Position numbers and translations under genes: made by a program. From assembly GCF_024127895.1 (NCBI RefSeq), contig NZ_JAMYBK010000003.1:1-64000 (forward strand): a stretch of 64,000 nt of DNA, given 5' to 3'. The notes under the pieces are model-generated. The model had not been told where the DNA came from, ran no database searches, and was given only the letters and a program-made list of their open reading frames with translations. Below, piece by piece: positions 34,780 through 43,834 of this stretch. The stretch is from Pseudomonas guariconensis (GTDB lineage Bacteria; Pseudomonadota; Gammaproteobacteria; Pseudomonadales; Pseudomonadaceae). Within the stretch, counting starts at the first letter, position 1; each line of letters begins with the position of its first letter.

Positions 34780-36861
34780 ATGCTGATCGGTAGCTACTCC
34801 TCTTCGCTGGTGTTGATCTCGCTGTGCGTGGCCATCCTGGCGTCCTATACCGCCCTTGACCTCACCGGACGCATCGCCACGGCCAAGGGCCAGGCGGCCT
34901 GGCTGTGGATGGGCGGGGGCGCGTTCGCCATGGGCATCGGCATCTGGTCGATGCACTTCATCGGCATGCTCGCCTTCAGCCTGCCCATCGACCTGGGCTA
35001 TGACCTGGCCCTGACCGCGCTGTCTTTGCTGATCGCCATGCTGTCGTCGGGCTTCGCCCTGTGGCTGGTCAGCCAACCGAGCCTGCCCTGGCCGTCGTTG
35101 GCGTTCGGCGCGCTGATCATGGGCGGCGGGATCGCCAGCATGCACTACACCGGCATGGCCGCGTTGCGTATGCAGCCGGGCATCGACTACGACCCGACGC
35201 TGTTCGGCGCCTCCCTGGCCATCGCCGTGGGGGCGTCGGCGGCGGCGTTGTGGATCGCCTTCCGCTTGCGCCGGCACACGCCCTACGTGCGCCAGGTACG
35301 TGGCGCGGCGGCGGTGTTGATGGGCATCGCCATCGTCGGCATGCACTACACCGGCATGGCGGCGGCGAACTTCCCCGAGGGCAGTTTCTGCGGTGCACTG
35401 GCCGGTGGCCTGCGCGGCGATGGCCTGGACTACCTGGTGCTGATCACCACCCTGGCGGTGCTCGCCGTGGCACTGCTCACCTCGGTGCTGGACGCCCGCC
35501 TGGAGGCGCGTACCGCGGAGCTGGCACAGTCGCTGACCCTGGCCAACCAGGAACTGATCCAGCTGGCGCTGCACGACACCCTGACCGGGCTGCCCAACCG
35601 CACCCTACTGGCAGACCGCATCGAGCAGGCCATCGGCAAGGTGGCGGAGCAGGGCGGTTGTTTCGCCCTGATGTTCATCGACCTGGATGGCTTCAAGCCG
35701 GTCAACGATGCCTTCGGCCACCATGTCGGCGACCAGTTGCTCAAGGCCGTGGCGGCGCGCCTGCGCGGCCACCTGCACAGCCAGGACACCCTGGCACGCA
35801 TCGGCGGCGATGAGTTCGTCCTGCTGGTGCAACTGCGCGAGCCGGACGATGCCATGGACGTGGCGGTCAAGCAGGTCAACCTGGTGTCGCGCCCGTTCCG
35901 CGTGGCCGAGCACGACCTGCAGCTGTCGGCGAGCCTGGGCATCGTGCTCTACCCGGGCAATGGCCAGGACCAGCACGAACTGCTGCGCAACGCCGATGCC
36001 GCCATGTACCACGCCAAGAGCGCCGGCAAGAACGGCTACAGCTTCTTCGACAGTTCGATGAACAGCAACGCCCGCCAGCAGCTGCAGTTGCTCCAGGACC
36101 TGCGCGCGGCCCTGGAGCTGGGCCAGTTCCGCCTGCACTACCAGCCCAAGTTCGATGCCGTCGCCCGCCAGCCGATCGGTGCCGAGGCATTGCTGCGCTG
36201 GGAACACCCGCAGCACGGCCTGTTGCTGCCGGAGCGCTTCATCGGGCTGGCGGAGAAGACCGGGCTGATCATTCCCATTGGCGAGTGGGTGCTCGACGAG
36301 GCCTGCCGGCAGATGCGTCAGTGGCTCGACCAGGGGCACGAGGGCTGGCGCATGGCGGTCAACCTCTCGGCCATCCAGTTCTGCCACGCTGGCCTGGTCG
36401 CCAGCGTGGCCCGCGCCCTGGAGGCCAACCGCCTGCCGCCGAACCACCTGACCCTGGAGATCACCGAGACCACCGCCATGCGCGATGCCGACGCCAGCCT
36501 GACCGTGCTGCAGAAGCTCGCCGACATGGGCGTGGACCTGTCCATCGACGATTTCGGCACGGGCTATTCCAGCCTGATGTACCTCAAGCGCCTGCCGGCC
36601 AACGAGTTGAAGATCGACCGTGGCTTCGTCCGCGACCTGGAGCAGGACAGCGACGACGCCGCGATCGTCTCGGCCATCGTCGCCCTTGGCCAGGCGCTGG
36701 GCCTGCGTATCGTCGCCGAAGGGGTGGAAACCGACCGTCAGCAGGCGTTCCTGACCCGCCTGGGATGCGATTCGCTGCAGGGCTACCTGCTCGGCCAGCC
36801 AGTGCCGGCCGAGCAGTTCATGGCCGGGCTGGACGCGACGCGCCAGCCCGAGGCGAGCTAA
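34780..36861 (+). CDS. MHYT-GGDEF-EAL c-di-GMP turnover protein
   Basis: 693 residues. The N-terminal membrane sensor is a MHYT domain of seven helices with repeated motifs WSMHFIGMLAF, ASMHYTGMAAL and GMHYTGMAAA (about residues 52, 120 and 190), proposed to bind copper or sense gases. A GGDEF domain follows (about 265-420) with an intact RIGGDEF site, then an EAL domain (about 445-685) with GAEALLRWEHP, NLS, EITET, DDFGTGYSSL and EGVET. Both domains look catalytically intact, so either synthesis or hydrolysis of c-di-GMP could dominate. The start lacks a strong SD. Confidence 0.9.
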   Translation: MLIGSYSSSLVLISLCVAILASYTALDLTGRIATAKGQAAWLWMGGGAFAMGIGIWSMHFIGMLAFSLPIDLGYDLALTALSLLIAMLSSGFALWLVSQPSLPWPSLAFGALIMGGGIASMHYTGMAALRMQPGIDYDPTLFGASLAIAVGASAAALWIAFRLRRHTPYVRQVRGAAAVLMGIAIVGMHYTGMAAANFPEGSFCGALAGGLRGDGLDYLVLITTLAVLAVALLTSVLDARLEARTAELAQSLTLANQELIQLALHDTLTGLPNRTLLADRIEQAIGKVAEQGGCFALMFIDLDGFKPVNDAFGHHVGDQLLKAVAARLRGHLHSQDTLARIGGDEFVLLVQLREPDDAMDVAVKQVNLVSRPFRVAEHDLQLSASLGIVLYPGNGQDQHELLRNADAAMYHAKSAGKNGYSFFDSSMNSNARQQLQLLQDLRAALELGQFRLHYQPKFDAVARQPIGAEALLRWEHPQHGLLLPERFIGLAEKTGLIIPIGEWVLDEACRQMRQWLDQGHEGWRMAVNLSAIQFCHAGLVASVARALEANRLPPNHLTLEITETTAMRDADASLTVLQKLADMGVDLSIDDFGTGYSSLMYLKRLPANELKIDRGFVRDLEQDSDDAAIVSAIVALGQALGLRIVAEGVETDRQQAFLTRLGCDSLQGYLLGQPVPAEQFMAGLDATRQPEAS

Positions 36862-37118
36862 CTGGCGTCACGCAAGGTACAGAACGGCACGAACGCCTCC
36901 ATCTCGGCCTCCACGGCCTCGATGATGCGCTCGACATCGGCGGCGGCCATGATGGTCGCGCAGGGGATACCGGCGATGGCCAGCAAGGTCTCGCCGGTGG
37001 CGCGGTCGAACAATCGGGCGACCATGCTGCGCGGCGCATCCATGCTCGCCTCGAAGCCCAAGGGGTGGAAGTGCCAGCGCATCACCTGGCAGGCGTTGGG
37101 GAACGTCATCTTGTTCAT
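36858..37118 (-). CDS. DUF1652 family protein (second copy)
   Basis: An 86-residue soluble protein of the same Pseudomonas family as the one at 3983-4246. The pattern is L/M-x-x-H-F-x-P-x-G-F, RLFDRATGETLLAIAGI, then DVERIIEAVEAEME. Start chosen from a perfect SD (AAGGAGG) at seven bases. It is convergent with, and overlaps by four bases, the end of the MHYT-GGDEF-EAL gene. Function unknown. Confidence 0.75.
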   Translation of the reverse strand: MNKMTFPNACQVMRWHFHPLGFEASMDAPRSMVARLFDRATGETLLAIAGIPCATIMAAADVERIIEAVEAEMEAFVPFCTLRDAS

Positions 37119-37273
37119 GCCAGCCTCCTTGTCCTGATCCTGAACGCGGTGATCGGGCGGCCGTTCGCTTGGCCGGTGGGAATGTAACGATAGCAGCTGC
37201 ATCGCCAGTGTCCCGTGGAAAACATGACAAATGTGCGAACGCATGATGTCGATCACAGCCCCGGTAGGGATGA

Positions 37274-37297
37274 CCAGGGCCAGGCCGAAGGCCCTGG
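37274..37297. terminator. Hairpin downstream of nnrS
   Basis: CCAGGGCC-N8-GGCCCTGG lies about 100 bases beyond the nnrS stop in its transcription direction. It probably separates nnrS from the DUF1652 gene. The 280-base gap (37119-37398) holds no other recognisable feature. Confidence 0.45.
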
Positions 37298-37398
37298 CAA
37301 ACGTTTTCTGCGGTGAGCGGCGGCCGAGGCGCTTGGGGCGACGTGAGTTCACTGCCCAGCGGGGTTTCGGACCAACGGTGCCGCTCGCCCGGCCTGCG

Positions 37399-38580
37399 TC
37401 ACCCCGGCATGCCGTCGATCCGCGGGCGCAGCAGGATCGGTAGGTAATGCCAGAGGAACAGCAGCAACGCCAGGCTCCAGCCCAGCACCGACAGGCTCAG
37501 CCCCAGCGGTGTGAAAGGCGCCAGCAGCACCCGCGCCAACGCCGCCAGCTGCATCAGGGCGAAGGCCCAGGCGATGAGGGCGGGCACCTGCAGCGGGCGG
37601 CCGGTATGGCCGAGGCTGACTCGCGCCATCATCGCCACGATCAAGCCGGTCATGGCGCCGACGCTCAGGGCATGAGTGGCCAGGCTCGGGTTCAGTGCCA
37701 GCCCGGCGTGCCACAGGGCCATGCCCAGGCAGGCCAGCAGCAGCCAGGCATAGGCCAGGTGCAACGACCATAGCAGCGGTACCCGCCAGATACCCCGGGC
37801 GTGCCAGTGCGCCAAGCGTACCGCATGAAGCACGGCCAGGGCGGCGAACAAGACGGCCAAGGGCAGGCGAGGCGTATCGCCCAGGCCGGCGACGAAGGTC
37901 AGCGGCACGGCGACGCTGAGCGCCAGGCACAGCCGGTCCAGCCAGGGGCGGGCGGGGGCGGGTGTCATATCGCCCAGGCCGCGGCGGGTGAAGAACGGAA
38001 TGACCCGCCCGCCGATCACCGTCATCATCGCCGCCACCAACCACAGGCCGGCGAAAACCCCGCGACGTTGCCACAGTTCGTCCTGGCGCAGCCAGCCAAC
38101 CAGGGTCAGCCACTGGCAGGCGGCCAACAGCAGGACCAAGCCGACGATCGGGTAATTGTTGCGCAGGCGCCGCCGCACGATGGGCTGCGCCAGGGCCAGG
38201 GCGACCAGGGGCAGGAAGCTGCCTTGCACCAGTACCAGCAGCCAGCCCGGCAGGGGCAGGAACCAACTGGCCCGGCCCAGCAGCCAGAGCAGGAACAAGC
38301 CTGCCAAGGGCCGCCCGCTCAGGCCCGCGATGCCGCTCCAGTTCTGCACGGCGGTGAGCAGGAAGCCCGCGACGATGGCCGCGGCGAAGCCGTAGAGCAT
38401 CTCGTGGCGGTGCCAGGCCAGCATGCCGCCGGGCGGCGTTGGTGCGAGCACGCCAAGCAGCACGCCGCCCCACAGCAGCAGGGCGACCAGGGCGAACAGG
38501 CTGCCGCCGAGGAAGAACGGACGAAAACCCAGGGCCCAGAGGGCCTGGCGCGGGCGGGAAGCGATCGGCTGGGCGAGCAT
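37399..38580 (-). CDS. nnrS: NnrS family heme-copper membrane protein
   Basis: A 393-residue membrane protein with about twelve helices. Family blocks: ALGFRPFFLGGSLFALVAL near the N-terminus, GGMLAWHRHEMLYGFAAAIVAGFLLTAVQNW (His residues expected to bind heme/copper), GGRVIPFFTRRGLG and MTGLIVAMMARVSLGHTGRPL. NnrS proteins protect against nitric oxide or nitrosative stress. No denitrification genes or clear ANR/FNR box lie beside it, so control may differ from that of denitrifiers. It is divergent from the recombinase gene. Confidence 0.9.
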   Translation of the reverse strand: MLAQPIASRPRQALWALGFRPFFLGGSLFALVALLLWGGVLLGVLAPTPPGGMLAWHRHEMLYGFAAAIVAGFLLTAVQNWSGIAGLSGRPLAGLFLLWLLGRASWFLPLPGWLLVLVQGSFLPLVALALAQPIVRRRLRNNYPIVGLVLLLAACQWLTLVGWLRQDELWQRRGVFAGLWLVAAMMTVIGGRVIPFFTRRGLGDMTPAPARPWLDRLCLALSVAVPLTFVAGLGDTPRLPLAVLFAALAVLHAVRLAHWHARGIWRVPLLWSLHLAYAWLLLACLGMALWHAGLALNPSLATHALSVGAMTGLIVAMMARVSLGHTGRPLQVPALIAWAFALMQLAALARVLLAPFTPLGLSLSVLGWSLALLLFLWHYLPILLRPRIDGMPG

Positions 38581-38647
38581 GGCGGACCTTCGTTCGAACA
38601 GTGGGCATCTAATGAGGTACCATCACGAACCGTGCCATCGGCAAAAG

Positions 38648-38662
38648 CCTTGTATATCAAGG
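38648..38662. promoter_or_regulatory. Palindrome in the nnrS/recombinase divergent region
   Basis: CCTTG-TATAT-CAAGG lies between the divergent nnrS and recombinase genes. It is shorter than an ANR/DNR box (TTGAT-N4-ATCAA), so the binding factor is unclear. Confidence 0.25.
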
Positions 38663-38730
38663 TGATGGCATGGTGCGGAGTCGCTATGACTCCATGTTTC
38701 GCTGTCAATTCGACATCCATAAAGGTCGAA

Positions 38731-39696
38731 ATGACTCGCTTGATGCATTGCAGCCCCCTGCTGCGCTACAGGATCCACGTTTTGTCCGATCTTCTGCTCA
38801 ATCCACTGTTGCAGTACCTGGCCCGCCTGGCGCCTTCGAGCCAGCTGACCATGCGCTACATCCTCCAGGATGCCGCCGACCGGCTGGGCTTCGTCGACTG
38901 CGATATCGCCGAGGTGCCCTGGCACCGCCTCGAACCCGGCCACGTCGTTGCCCTGGTGGCAGCGCTGCGTGCCGATGGCTATGCGCCCAATACCTCGTCC
39001 TTGTACGTCAACGCCATGCGCGGGGTGATGAACGAGGCCTGGCGCCAGGGCCAGATCGACCATGAGCGGCTGCTGCGCATCCGCGAGGTCAAGCCGGCCA
39101 GCGGCAGCCGCCTGCCGCCGGGGCGCAACCTGCGGCGCAGCCTGATCCGTGAATTGATGGAGCTCTGCGCCGCCGACCCACGGCCGCAGGGTGTGCGCGA
39201 CGCGGCGATCATCGCCTTGCTGTATGGCACGGGCATGCGCAAGTCGGAATCGGTGGACATCGACCTGGACCAGGTGGACTTCCAGGCGCGCAGCCTGCAA
39301 GTCGTGGGCAAGGGCAATCGCCAGCTGATCAAGTACGCGCCGACCTGGGCCTTCGAGAAGTTGCAGGCCTGGCTCGACCTGCGGCGCGCACAGTTGCCTG
39401 CTGGCGAGCCGGACGATCCGTTCCTGTTCAACCGTATCCGCCGTGGCAACCACATCACCCGCGCGCGGATCACCAAGCACGCCATCTACTACATCGCCCG
39501 CCAGCGCGGTGCCCAGGTAGGGGTGAAGATCATGCCGCACGATTTCCGCCGCGCCTTCATCACCCGGGTCATCGAGGAGCACGACTTGTCGATCGCCCAG
39601 AAGCTGGCGCATCACGCCAACATCCAGACCACCGCGAGCTATGACCGGCGCGACGACAACGAGCGGCGGCGGGCCGTCGACCGCTTCGATTACTGA
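38731..39696 (+). CDS. Tyrosine recombinase/integrase, solitary
   Basis: A 321-residue site-specific recombinase. The N-terminal SAM-like core-binding domain covers about 20-125; the catalytic domain has the full residue set: Arg in LLYGTGMRKSESVDIDL, Lys in VVGKGNRQL, HDFRR (H-x-x-R), HHAN (second His) and the nucleophile Tyr in TTASYDRRDD. No phage genes, excisionase or tRNA lie beside it, so it is a chromosomal orphan, perhaps acting on a local inversion or resolution site. ATG 38731 follows AAAGG; starts 40-66 bases upstream are possible. Confidence 0.85.
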   Translation: MTRLMHCSPLLRYRIHVLSDLLLNPLLQYLARLAPSSQLTMRYILQDAADRLGFVDCDIAEVPWHRLEPGHVVALVAALRADGYAPNTSSLYVNAMRGVMNEAWRQGQIDHERLLRIREVKPASGSRLPPGRNLRRSLIRELMELCAADPRPQGVRDAAIIALLYGTGMRKSESVDIDLDQVDFQARSLQVVGKGNRQLIKYAPTWAFEKLQAWLDLRRAQLPAGEPDDPFLFNRIRRGNHITRARITKHAIYYIARQRGAQVGVKIMPHDFRRAFITRVIEEHDLSIAQKLAHHANIQTTASYDRRDDNERRRAVDRFDY

Positions 39697-39731
39697 GCTC
39701 CAGCGTGTAGTTTGAAGCGTGCAGCTGGCAT

Positions 39732-40922
39732 TCAGTGAATGCTCGAGGCCAGTTCGAAGATCGGCATGTACATGAGGATCACGATCAGGCCGATCAGCAG
39801 GCCGATGAAGGTCATCAGCAGCGGCTCGAACAGGCGCACGAACCATTCCACCCAGCGGCCGATTTCCTGATCGTGGAAGTCGGCGCAGCGCTCGAGCATC
39901 TCGCCGAGGTTGCCTGATTGCTCGCCAGCCCGCAGCAGGCGCAGGGACACCGGTGTCACCAGTTGCCCGGCTTCCAGTGCGTCGGACAGCGGCAGGCCTT
40001 CGCCGACCCGCTGACGGGCCTGCGCCAGGCCGGCCGCCGCGGCGCTGCCGAGCAGGCCGCGGGCCATGTCCATGGCGGTGAGGATGGGGATACCCCCCTG
40101 CAGGAGAATGCCCAGCGAACGGTAGAAGCGCGCCAGTTCGTACATCACCAGGCGTTGGTGCAGGGCGGGCCAACGGCGCACCTGGCGGCCTGCCCAGCGT
40201 CGCAGCGCTGGATGCCGGCGCAGCAGGACCAGGGCCGCGATACCGGCCAGCGTCGCCAGTGCCAGGGGCAGTCGCTGGGCGTGCAGGAACAGGCCGATCT
40301 GCATCAGCCCGCGCGACAACCAGGGCAACTCGCTGCCCATGCCTTCGAACACCAGGCTGAAGCGCGGCACCACATAGCCCAGCAGGAACAGCACCACGCC
40401 GCCGCCCACCAGCAGCAGGAGCAGGGGGTAGACCGAGGCGCCGACCAGCTTCTGCCGGACCAGGTCCAGGCGCTGGCGATAGCCGATGTAGCGGGCCAGG
40501 GCGTCGCCCAGGGCGCCGGTGCGTTCGCTCGATTGCACCAGCGCTACGTACAGGGCGGGAAACACCCGTGGCTGCTGCCCCAGGGCCTGGGACAAGGAGC
40601 GGCCCTCGTAGAGCTGGCGCACCAGCGCCTCGAGGACCTTGCGCGCCGACGCGCTGGGCGCTTTCTCGGCCAGGCTCTCCAAGGCATCGATCAGCGGCAG
40701 GCCAGCCTCGAGCAGGGTGCCCAACTCCTGGCTGAACAGCACCAGGTCGAAATCCGCCGCCCGGCGCCAGGGCAGGGCATGCAGCAGGCCGCCAGCGCCG
40801 CGCACGCTGACCACCCGCAGGCCCTGGTCCTCGGCCTGGCGGCGTGCCTGCTCGGCATCCTCGGCATCGACCTGCAACTGGACGATGCCATGCCGGCCCA
40901 GGGCCTTGAGGCTGTAGCGCAT
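39732..40922 (-). CDS. gspF: Type II secretion inner-membrane platform protein GspF
   Basis: A 396-residue GspF/PilC family protein with two T2SF domains (about 60-185 and 265-385) and three membrane helices (about 165-190, 215-235 and 365-390). It opens MRYSLKALGRHGIVQLQVDA; FSQELGTLLEAGLPLIDALE and FYRSLGILLQGGIPILTAMDMA are the duplicated signature. GspF normally anchors the pseudopilus motor with GspE and GspL. Here only gspG accompanies it (12 bases upstream), so ATPase and secretin must come from elsewhere or the pair is a remnant. Confidence 0.88.
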   Translation of the reverse strand: MRYSLKALGRHGIVQLQVDAEDAEQARRQAEDQGLRVVSVRGAGGLLHALPWRRAADFDLVLFSQELGTLLEAGLPLIDALESLAEKAPSASARKVLEALVRQLYEGRSLSQALGQQPRVFPALYVALVQSSERTGALGDALARYIGYRQRLDLVRQKLVGASVYPLLLLLVGGGVVLFLLGYVVPRFSLVFEGMGSELPWLSRGLMQIGLFLHAQRLPLALATLAGIAALVLLRRHPALRRWAGRQVRRWPALHQRLVMYELARFYRSLGILLQGGIPILTAMDMARGLLGSAAAAGLAQARQRVGEGLPLSDALEAGQLVTPVSLRLLRAGEQSGNLGEMLERCADFHDQEIGRWVEWFVRLFEPLLMTFIGLLIGLIVILMYMPIFELASSIH

Positions 40923-40934
40923 GGTTGCCTCTCC

Positions 40935-41360
40935 CTACTGCCAACTGGTGATTTCGGCGTTTTCCCCGTCGCCGCCAGGCTGGCCGTCCTTGCCCATGGA
41001 CAGCAGGTCGTACTCGCCGCCGTTCTCGCCGGGCTGGCGATAGATGTACGGGCGGCCCCAGGGGTCATGGGGCACCGCTTTCTGCAGGTAGGGGCCCGAC
41101 CAGCGTGGCTCGCCGCTGGGGGCGCTGACCAGCGCCTGCAGGCCTTGCTCGCTGCTAGGGTAGTGGCCGACCTCCAGGCGGTACAGGTCCAGGGCCTTGC
41201 CCAGGCCTTCGATCTGCGCCCGGGCCACCTTCGCTTCGGAGCGGCCGAGCTGGCTGAAATACTTGGGCGCGACGATGCCGGCCAGCAGGCCAAGCACCAC
41301 CAGGACCACCAGGAGTTCGAGCAGGGTGAAGCCGCGTTGGCGGATGGATCTGCGCTGCAT
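40935..41360 (-). CDS. gspG: Type II secretion major pseudopilin GspG
   Basis: A 141-residue pseudopilin. The prepilin peptidase site is R-Q-R-G / F-T-L-L-E near residues 8-15 with the essential Glu at mature position 5, followed by a hydrophobic helix (LLVVLVVLGLLAGIVAP). The C-terminal calcium-binding GspG region has WGRPYIYRQPGENGGEYDLLSMGKDGQPGGDGENAEI. It is complete and looks functional. SD GGAGGG. It is divergent from a lytic transglycosylase gene. Confidence 0.92.
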   Translation of the reverse strand: MQRRSIRQRGFTLLELLVVLVVLGLLAGIVAPKYFSQLGRSEAKVARAQIEGLGKALDLYRLEVGHYPSSEQGLQALVSAPSGEPRWSGPYLQKAVPHDPWGRPYIYRQPGENGGEYDLLSMGKDGQPGGDGENAEITSWQ

Positions 41361-41544
41361 GGTGAAACCCTCCAGGGCGTGTGGGCAGGTCTTTGCCAGC
41401 ACCATGCAACAGCCGTGCACGTCTGTTGCGCGGCCTTGCGCCATGCGGCACGGCAGGCGGCACAGTGCTTGCGTCGTAGCTGCAAACCCTGGGTTTTCCG
41501 GGGCATTTCCCCCACTTCGGGGGCTCGACGGGGAGGCGGCCGAC

Positions 41545-42141
41545 ATGCGTGGAGTCATCCTTGGGTTGATCTGGCTGGCGGCAGGGATCGCCCAGGCCGA
41601 CGTGTACATTTCCCGCGACGCCCAGGGCGTCTATGTGCTGTCCAACGTGCATCGGCCAGGGCGGCACTACGAGAAGGTCATCCGTGAGTCGCTGGCCCAG
41701 GCCGGGCCCGTCGATGCCCAACTGGTCACCGGCCGGCCATACGCCGACCTGGTGGCCGCCGCGGCGCAGGCCCACGGTGTGCCCCAGGCCTTGTTGCATG
41801 CGCTGATCAAGGCCGAATCCGGCTACAACCCCAAGGCACGCTCGCCCAAGGGTGCACAGGGGCTGATGCAGCTGATGCCGGATACCGCGCGGGAAATGGG
41901 GGTCAAGGACGTGCTCGACCCGCAGGACAACCTACAGGGCGGGGCGCGTTACCTCAAACGCATGCTCACCCTGTTCGACAACGACATCACCCTGGCGGTG
42001 GCGGCCTACAATGCCGGGCCCGAGGCGGTGCTCAGCCGTGGCCGGGTGGTGCCGCCGTTCGCCGAGACGCGCCGCTACGTGCCCAATGTGCTGAACGAGT
42101 ACCGCCGGCTGCAGGGGCTGGCCGAGGATGCGCCGTTGTAG
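41545..42141 (+). CDS. Exported lytic transglycosylase (SLT family)
   Basis: 198 residues. The signal peptide MRGVILGLIWLAAGIAQA is followed by a short DUF4124-like segment (DVYISRDAQGVYVLSN) and an SLT domain (about 75-185). The catalytic Glu is in LIKAESGYNPKARSPKGAQGLMQLMPDTA; VAAYNAGPEAVLSRG completes the fold. It cleaves peptidoglycan between MurNAc and GlcNAc. ATG 41545 follows GGGAGG. Divergence from gspG suggests it makes room in the wall for a secretion or pseudopilus assembly. Confidence 0.88.
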   Translation: MRGVILGLIWLAAGIAQADVYISRDAQGVYVLSNVHRPGRHYEKVIRESLAQAGPVDAQLVTGRPYADLVAAAAQAHGVPQALLHALIKAESGYNPKARSPKGAQGLMQLMPDTAREMGVKDVLDPQDNLQGGARYLKRMLTLFDNDITLAVAAYNAGPEAVLSRGRVVPPFAETRRYVPNVLNEYRRLQGLAEDAPL

Positions 42142-42222
42142 GGGCGAAAAGCCACAAGTGCTCCATGGTTCCCCAACTCTGGGCTATAACCTTGAAAAAG
42201 GCGCCCACCGCTGGAGTCCGCC

Positions 42223-43677
42223 ATGGACATCGCTCCCCGTTCCGACACCCTGGTTGTACCTAGCGACGGCGATGCCGGGGCGGTGCGCAAGCCGTTCGAC
42301 CTGTTGCGCTGGTACGCCTGGGTCAGCCTGGCCATCATCGTCTCGGTGGCCGTCGGGCTGGGGCTGATTTCCAGCCGCTTCATCATCAACGAGAGCGTCG
42401 AGCGCGACGCGCTGCTCACCGCCCAGTTCATCCAGTCAATCGCCGATGCGGAAGTGCGCCATGTGGCGATCCCCAACGTGCGCACCATGGGCGAGCTGCT
42501 CGACCCGCGCATGGACCAGGCCATGCCCGACGTCGACCCGGATGCCCGGCGCAAGGCCCGGGGTGAGTTCCTCGACCACATCGCCCACCTGCCGGACATG
42601 CTGCTGGCCAACATCTATGCCCCCGACCGCACGGTGATCTGGTCGAGCAACCCGGCGCTGACCGGCAAGGTGATCGAGTCCGACGACGACCTGGAGCGGG
42701 CCTTCGAATACAAGATGCGGGTCTCGGCCAGCTACCACGACTTCGACGACGCCCGCAGCGAGCAGAAATTCGTGACCCCGCCCCAGCAGCTGTTCATCGA
42801 GAACTACATCCCGCTGTTCGATGCCGATGGCGAACGGGTCGCCGCCATGGTGGAGATCTACAAGGAACCCCACGACCTGATCGTGCGCATCGAGCATGGG
42901 CTGCTGCTGATCTGGCTGGCCATCGCCGTGGGCGCCGCGGTGGTGTACCTCGGCCTGTACGGGATCATGCGCCGTGCCGCACGCACGTTGGAGGTCCAGC
43001 AGAAGCGGCTGATCAGCAACGAGACCTTCGTGGCGCTGGGCGAGGTGTCCTCGGCGGTGGCCCACAGCCTGCGCAACCCGCTGGCCAGCATCCGTTCCAG
43101 CGCCGAGCTGGCCCAGGCCTTCGACGAAGGGCCGGCGCAGAAGAACATCAGCGACATCATCAGCCAGGTCGACCGCATGGCCCAATGGGTGCGCCAGTTG
43201 CTGCAGTCGCTGCGTCCGCTCAACGACGAGGCAGTGCCGGTGGACCTGCCCCAGGCCTTGCAGGAAAGCCTGCAGGCGTTCTCCGTGCCCCTGCTGCGCA
43301 GTGGTGTGAGCCTGGATGTCTGCCCATTGCCGTCACTGCGGGTGCTGGGTCACCCGGTACTGATCGGGCAGATCTTCAACAGCCTGATCGCCAATGCCCT
43401 GGAGGCGATGGAGCAGGGTGGGCACTTGCGCGTGGAGGTGGTGCGCCAGGACCGGCGCAGCCTGACCCTACGCCTGTCGGATACCGGCAAGGGCATGAGC
43501 GAGCAACAGCAACGCATGGCCTTTCGGCCATTCTTCACCACCAAGCAGGGTGGGTTGGGTGTGGGGCTGGTGCTGGTCAAGCGGATCATGGAGCGCTTCG
43601 GCGGCTCGATTCGCCTGAGCAGTCGTGAAGGCGAGGGGACCTGTGTCTCACTCAGTTTCCGACTGGCCAAGTCCTGA
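42223..43677 (+). CDS. Sensor histidine kinase (first of tandem pair)
   Basis: A 484-residue inner-membrane kinase. TM1 about 30-50, a periplasmic sensor of about 165 residues, TM2 about 225-250. The H-box is ALGEVSSAVAHSLRNPLASIRSS (about residue 280), the N-box FNSLIANALEAME, and the ATP lid DTGKGM...PFFTTKQGGLGVGLVLVKRIMERFGG, as in NtrB/ZraS-like kinases. It is strongly similar along its whole length, including the sensor (TMGELLDPR, FIENYIPLFD, MVEIYKEP), to the kinase at 43970-45463. No regulator gene follows it directly. Confidence 0.9.
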   Translation: MDIAPRSDTLVVPSDGDAGAVRKPFDLLRWYAWVSLAIIVSVAVGLGLISSRFIINESVERDALLTAQFIQSIADAEVRHVAIPNVRTMGELLDPRMDQAMPDVDPDARRKARGEFLDHIAHLPDMLLANIYAPDRTVIWSSNPALTGKVIESDDDLERAFEYKMRVSASYHDFDDARSEQKFVTPPQQLFIENYIPLFDADGERVAAMVEIYKEPHDLIVRIEHGLLLIWLAIAVGAAVVYLGLYGIMRRAARTLEVQQKRLISNETFVALGEVSSAVAHSLRNPLASIRSSAELAQAFDEGPAQKNISDIISQVDRMAQWVRQLLQSLRPLNDEAVPVDLPQALQESLQAFSVPLLRSGVSLDVCPLPSLRVLGHPVLIGQIFNSLIANALEAMEQGGHLRVEVVRQDRRSLTLRLSDTGKGMSEQQQRMAFRPFFTTKQGGLGVGLVLVKRIMERFGGSIRLSSREGEGTCVSLSFRLAKS

Positions 43678-43834
43678 TAATTGACTTTCTATTTATCTAG
43701 TAACTTATTGTTTTAAAATGGATTAATGGTTTTGGGGTGAACATTACCCAAATGTGGGGAATCAACCTCCAATCAATGAGAAGTAATTTTTCTATCTATT
43801 TGATAGTAAAGAAAATTTCATTAAAAATGATTGC
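43678..43834. promoter_or_regulatory. AT-rich control region with inverted repeats
   Basis: This stretch is strikingly AT-rich in an otherwise GC-rich window. It contains GGGGTGAACATTACCC and, overlapping its end, CCC-AAATGT-GGG (about 43734-43758), plus TATCAAATAGATAG-like text resembling an IHF half-site. Such a layout suits an enhancer and DNA-bending region for the downstream sigma54-type promoter. Confidence 0.4.

Noticed and set aside
38648..38662. ANR/DNR box for nnrS
   Set aside because: CCTTG-TATAT-CAAGG is three bases too short to fit TTGAT-N4-ATCAA.
37801..38730. A 310-codon upstream extension of the recombinase frame
   Set aside because: It lies antisense to nnrS, is Gln/Arg-rich and has no similarity to integrases; the recombinase core begins near 38731.
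39732..41360. A type IV pilus or complete type II secretion locus
   Set aside because: Only gspG and gspF are present; no ATPase, secretin or minor pseudopilins were found in the flanks.
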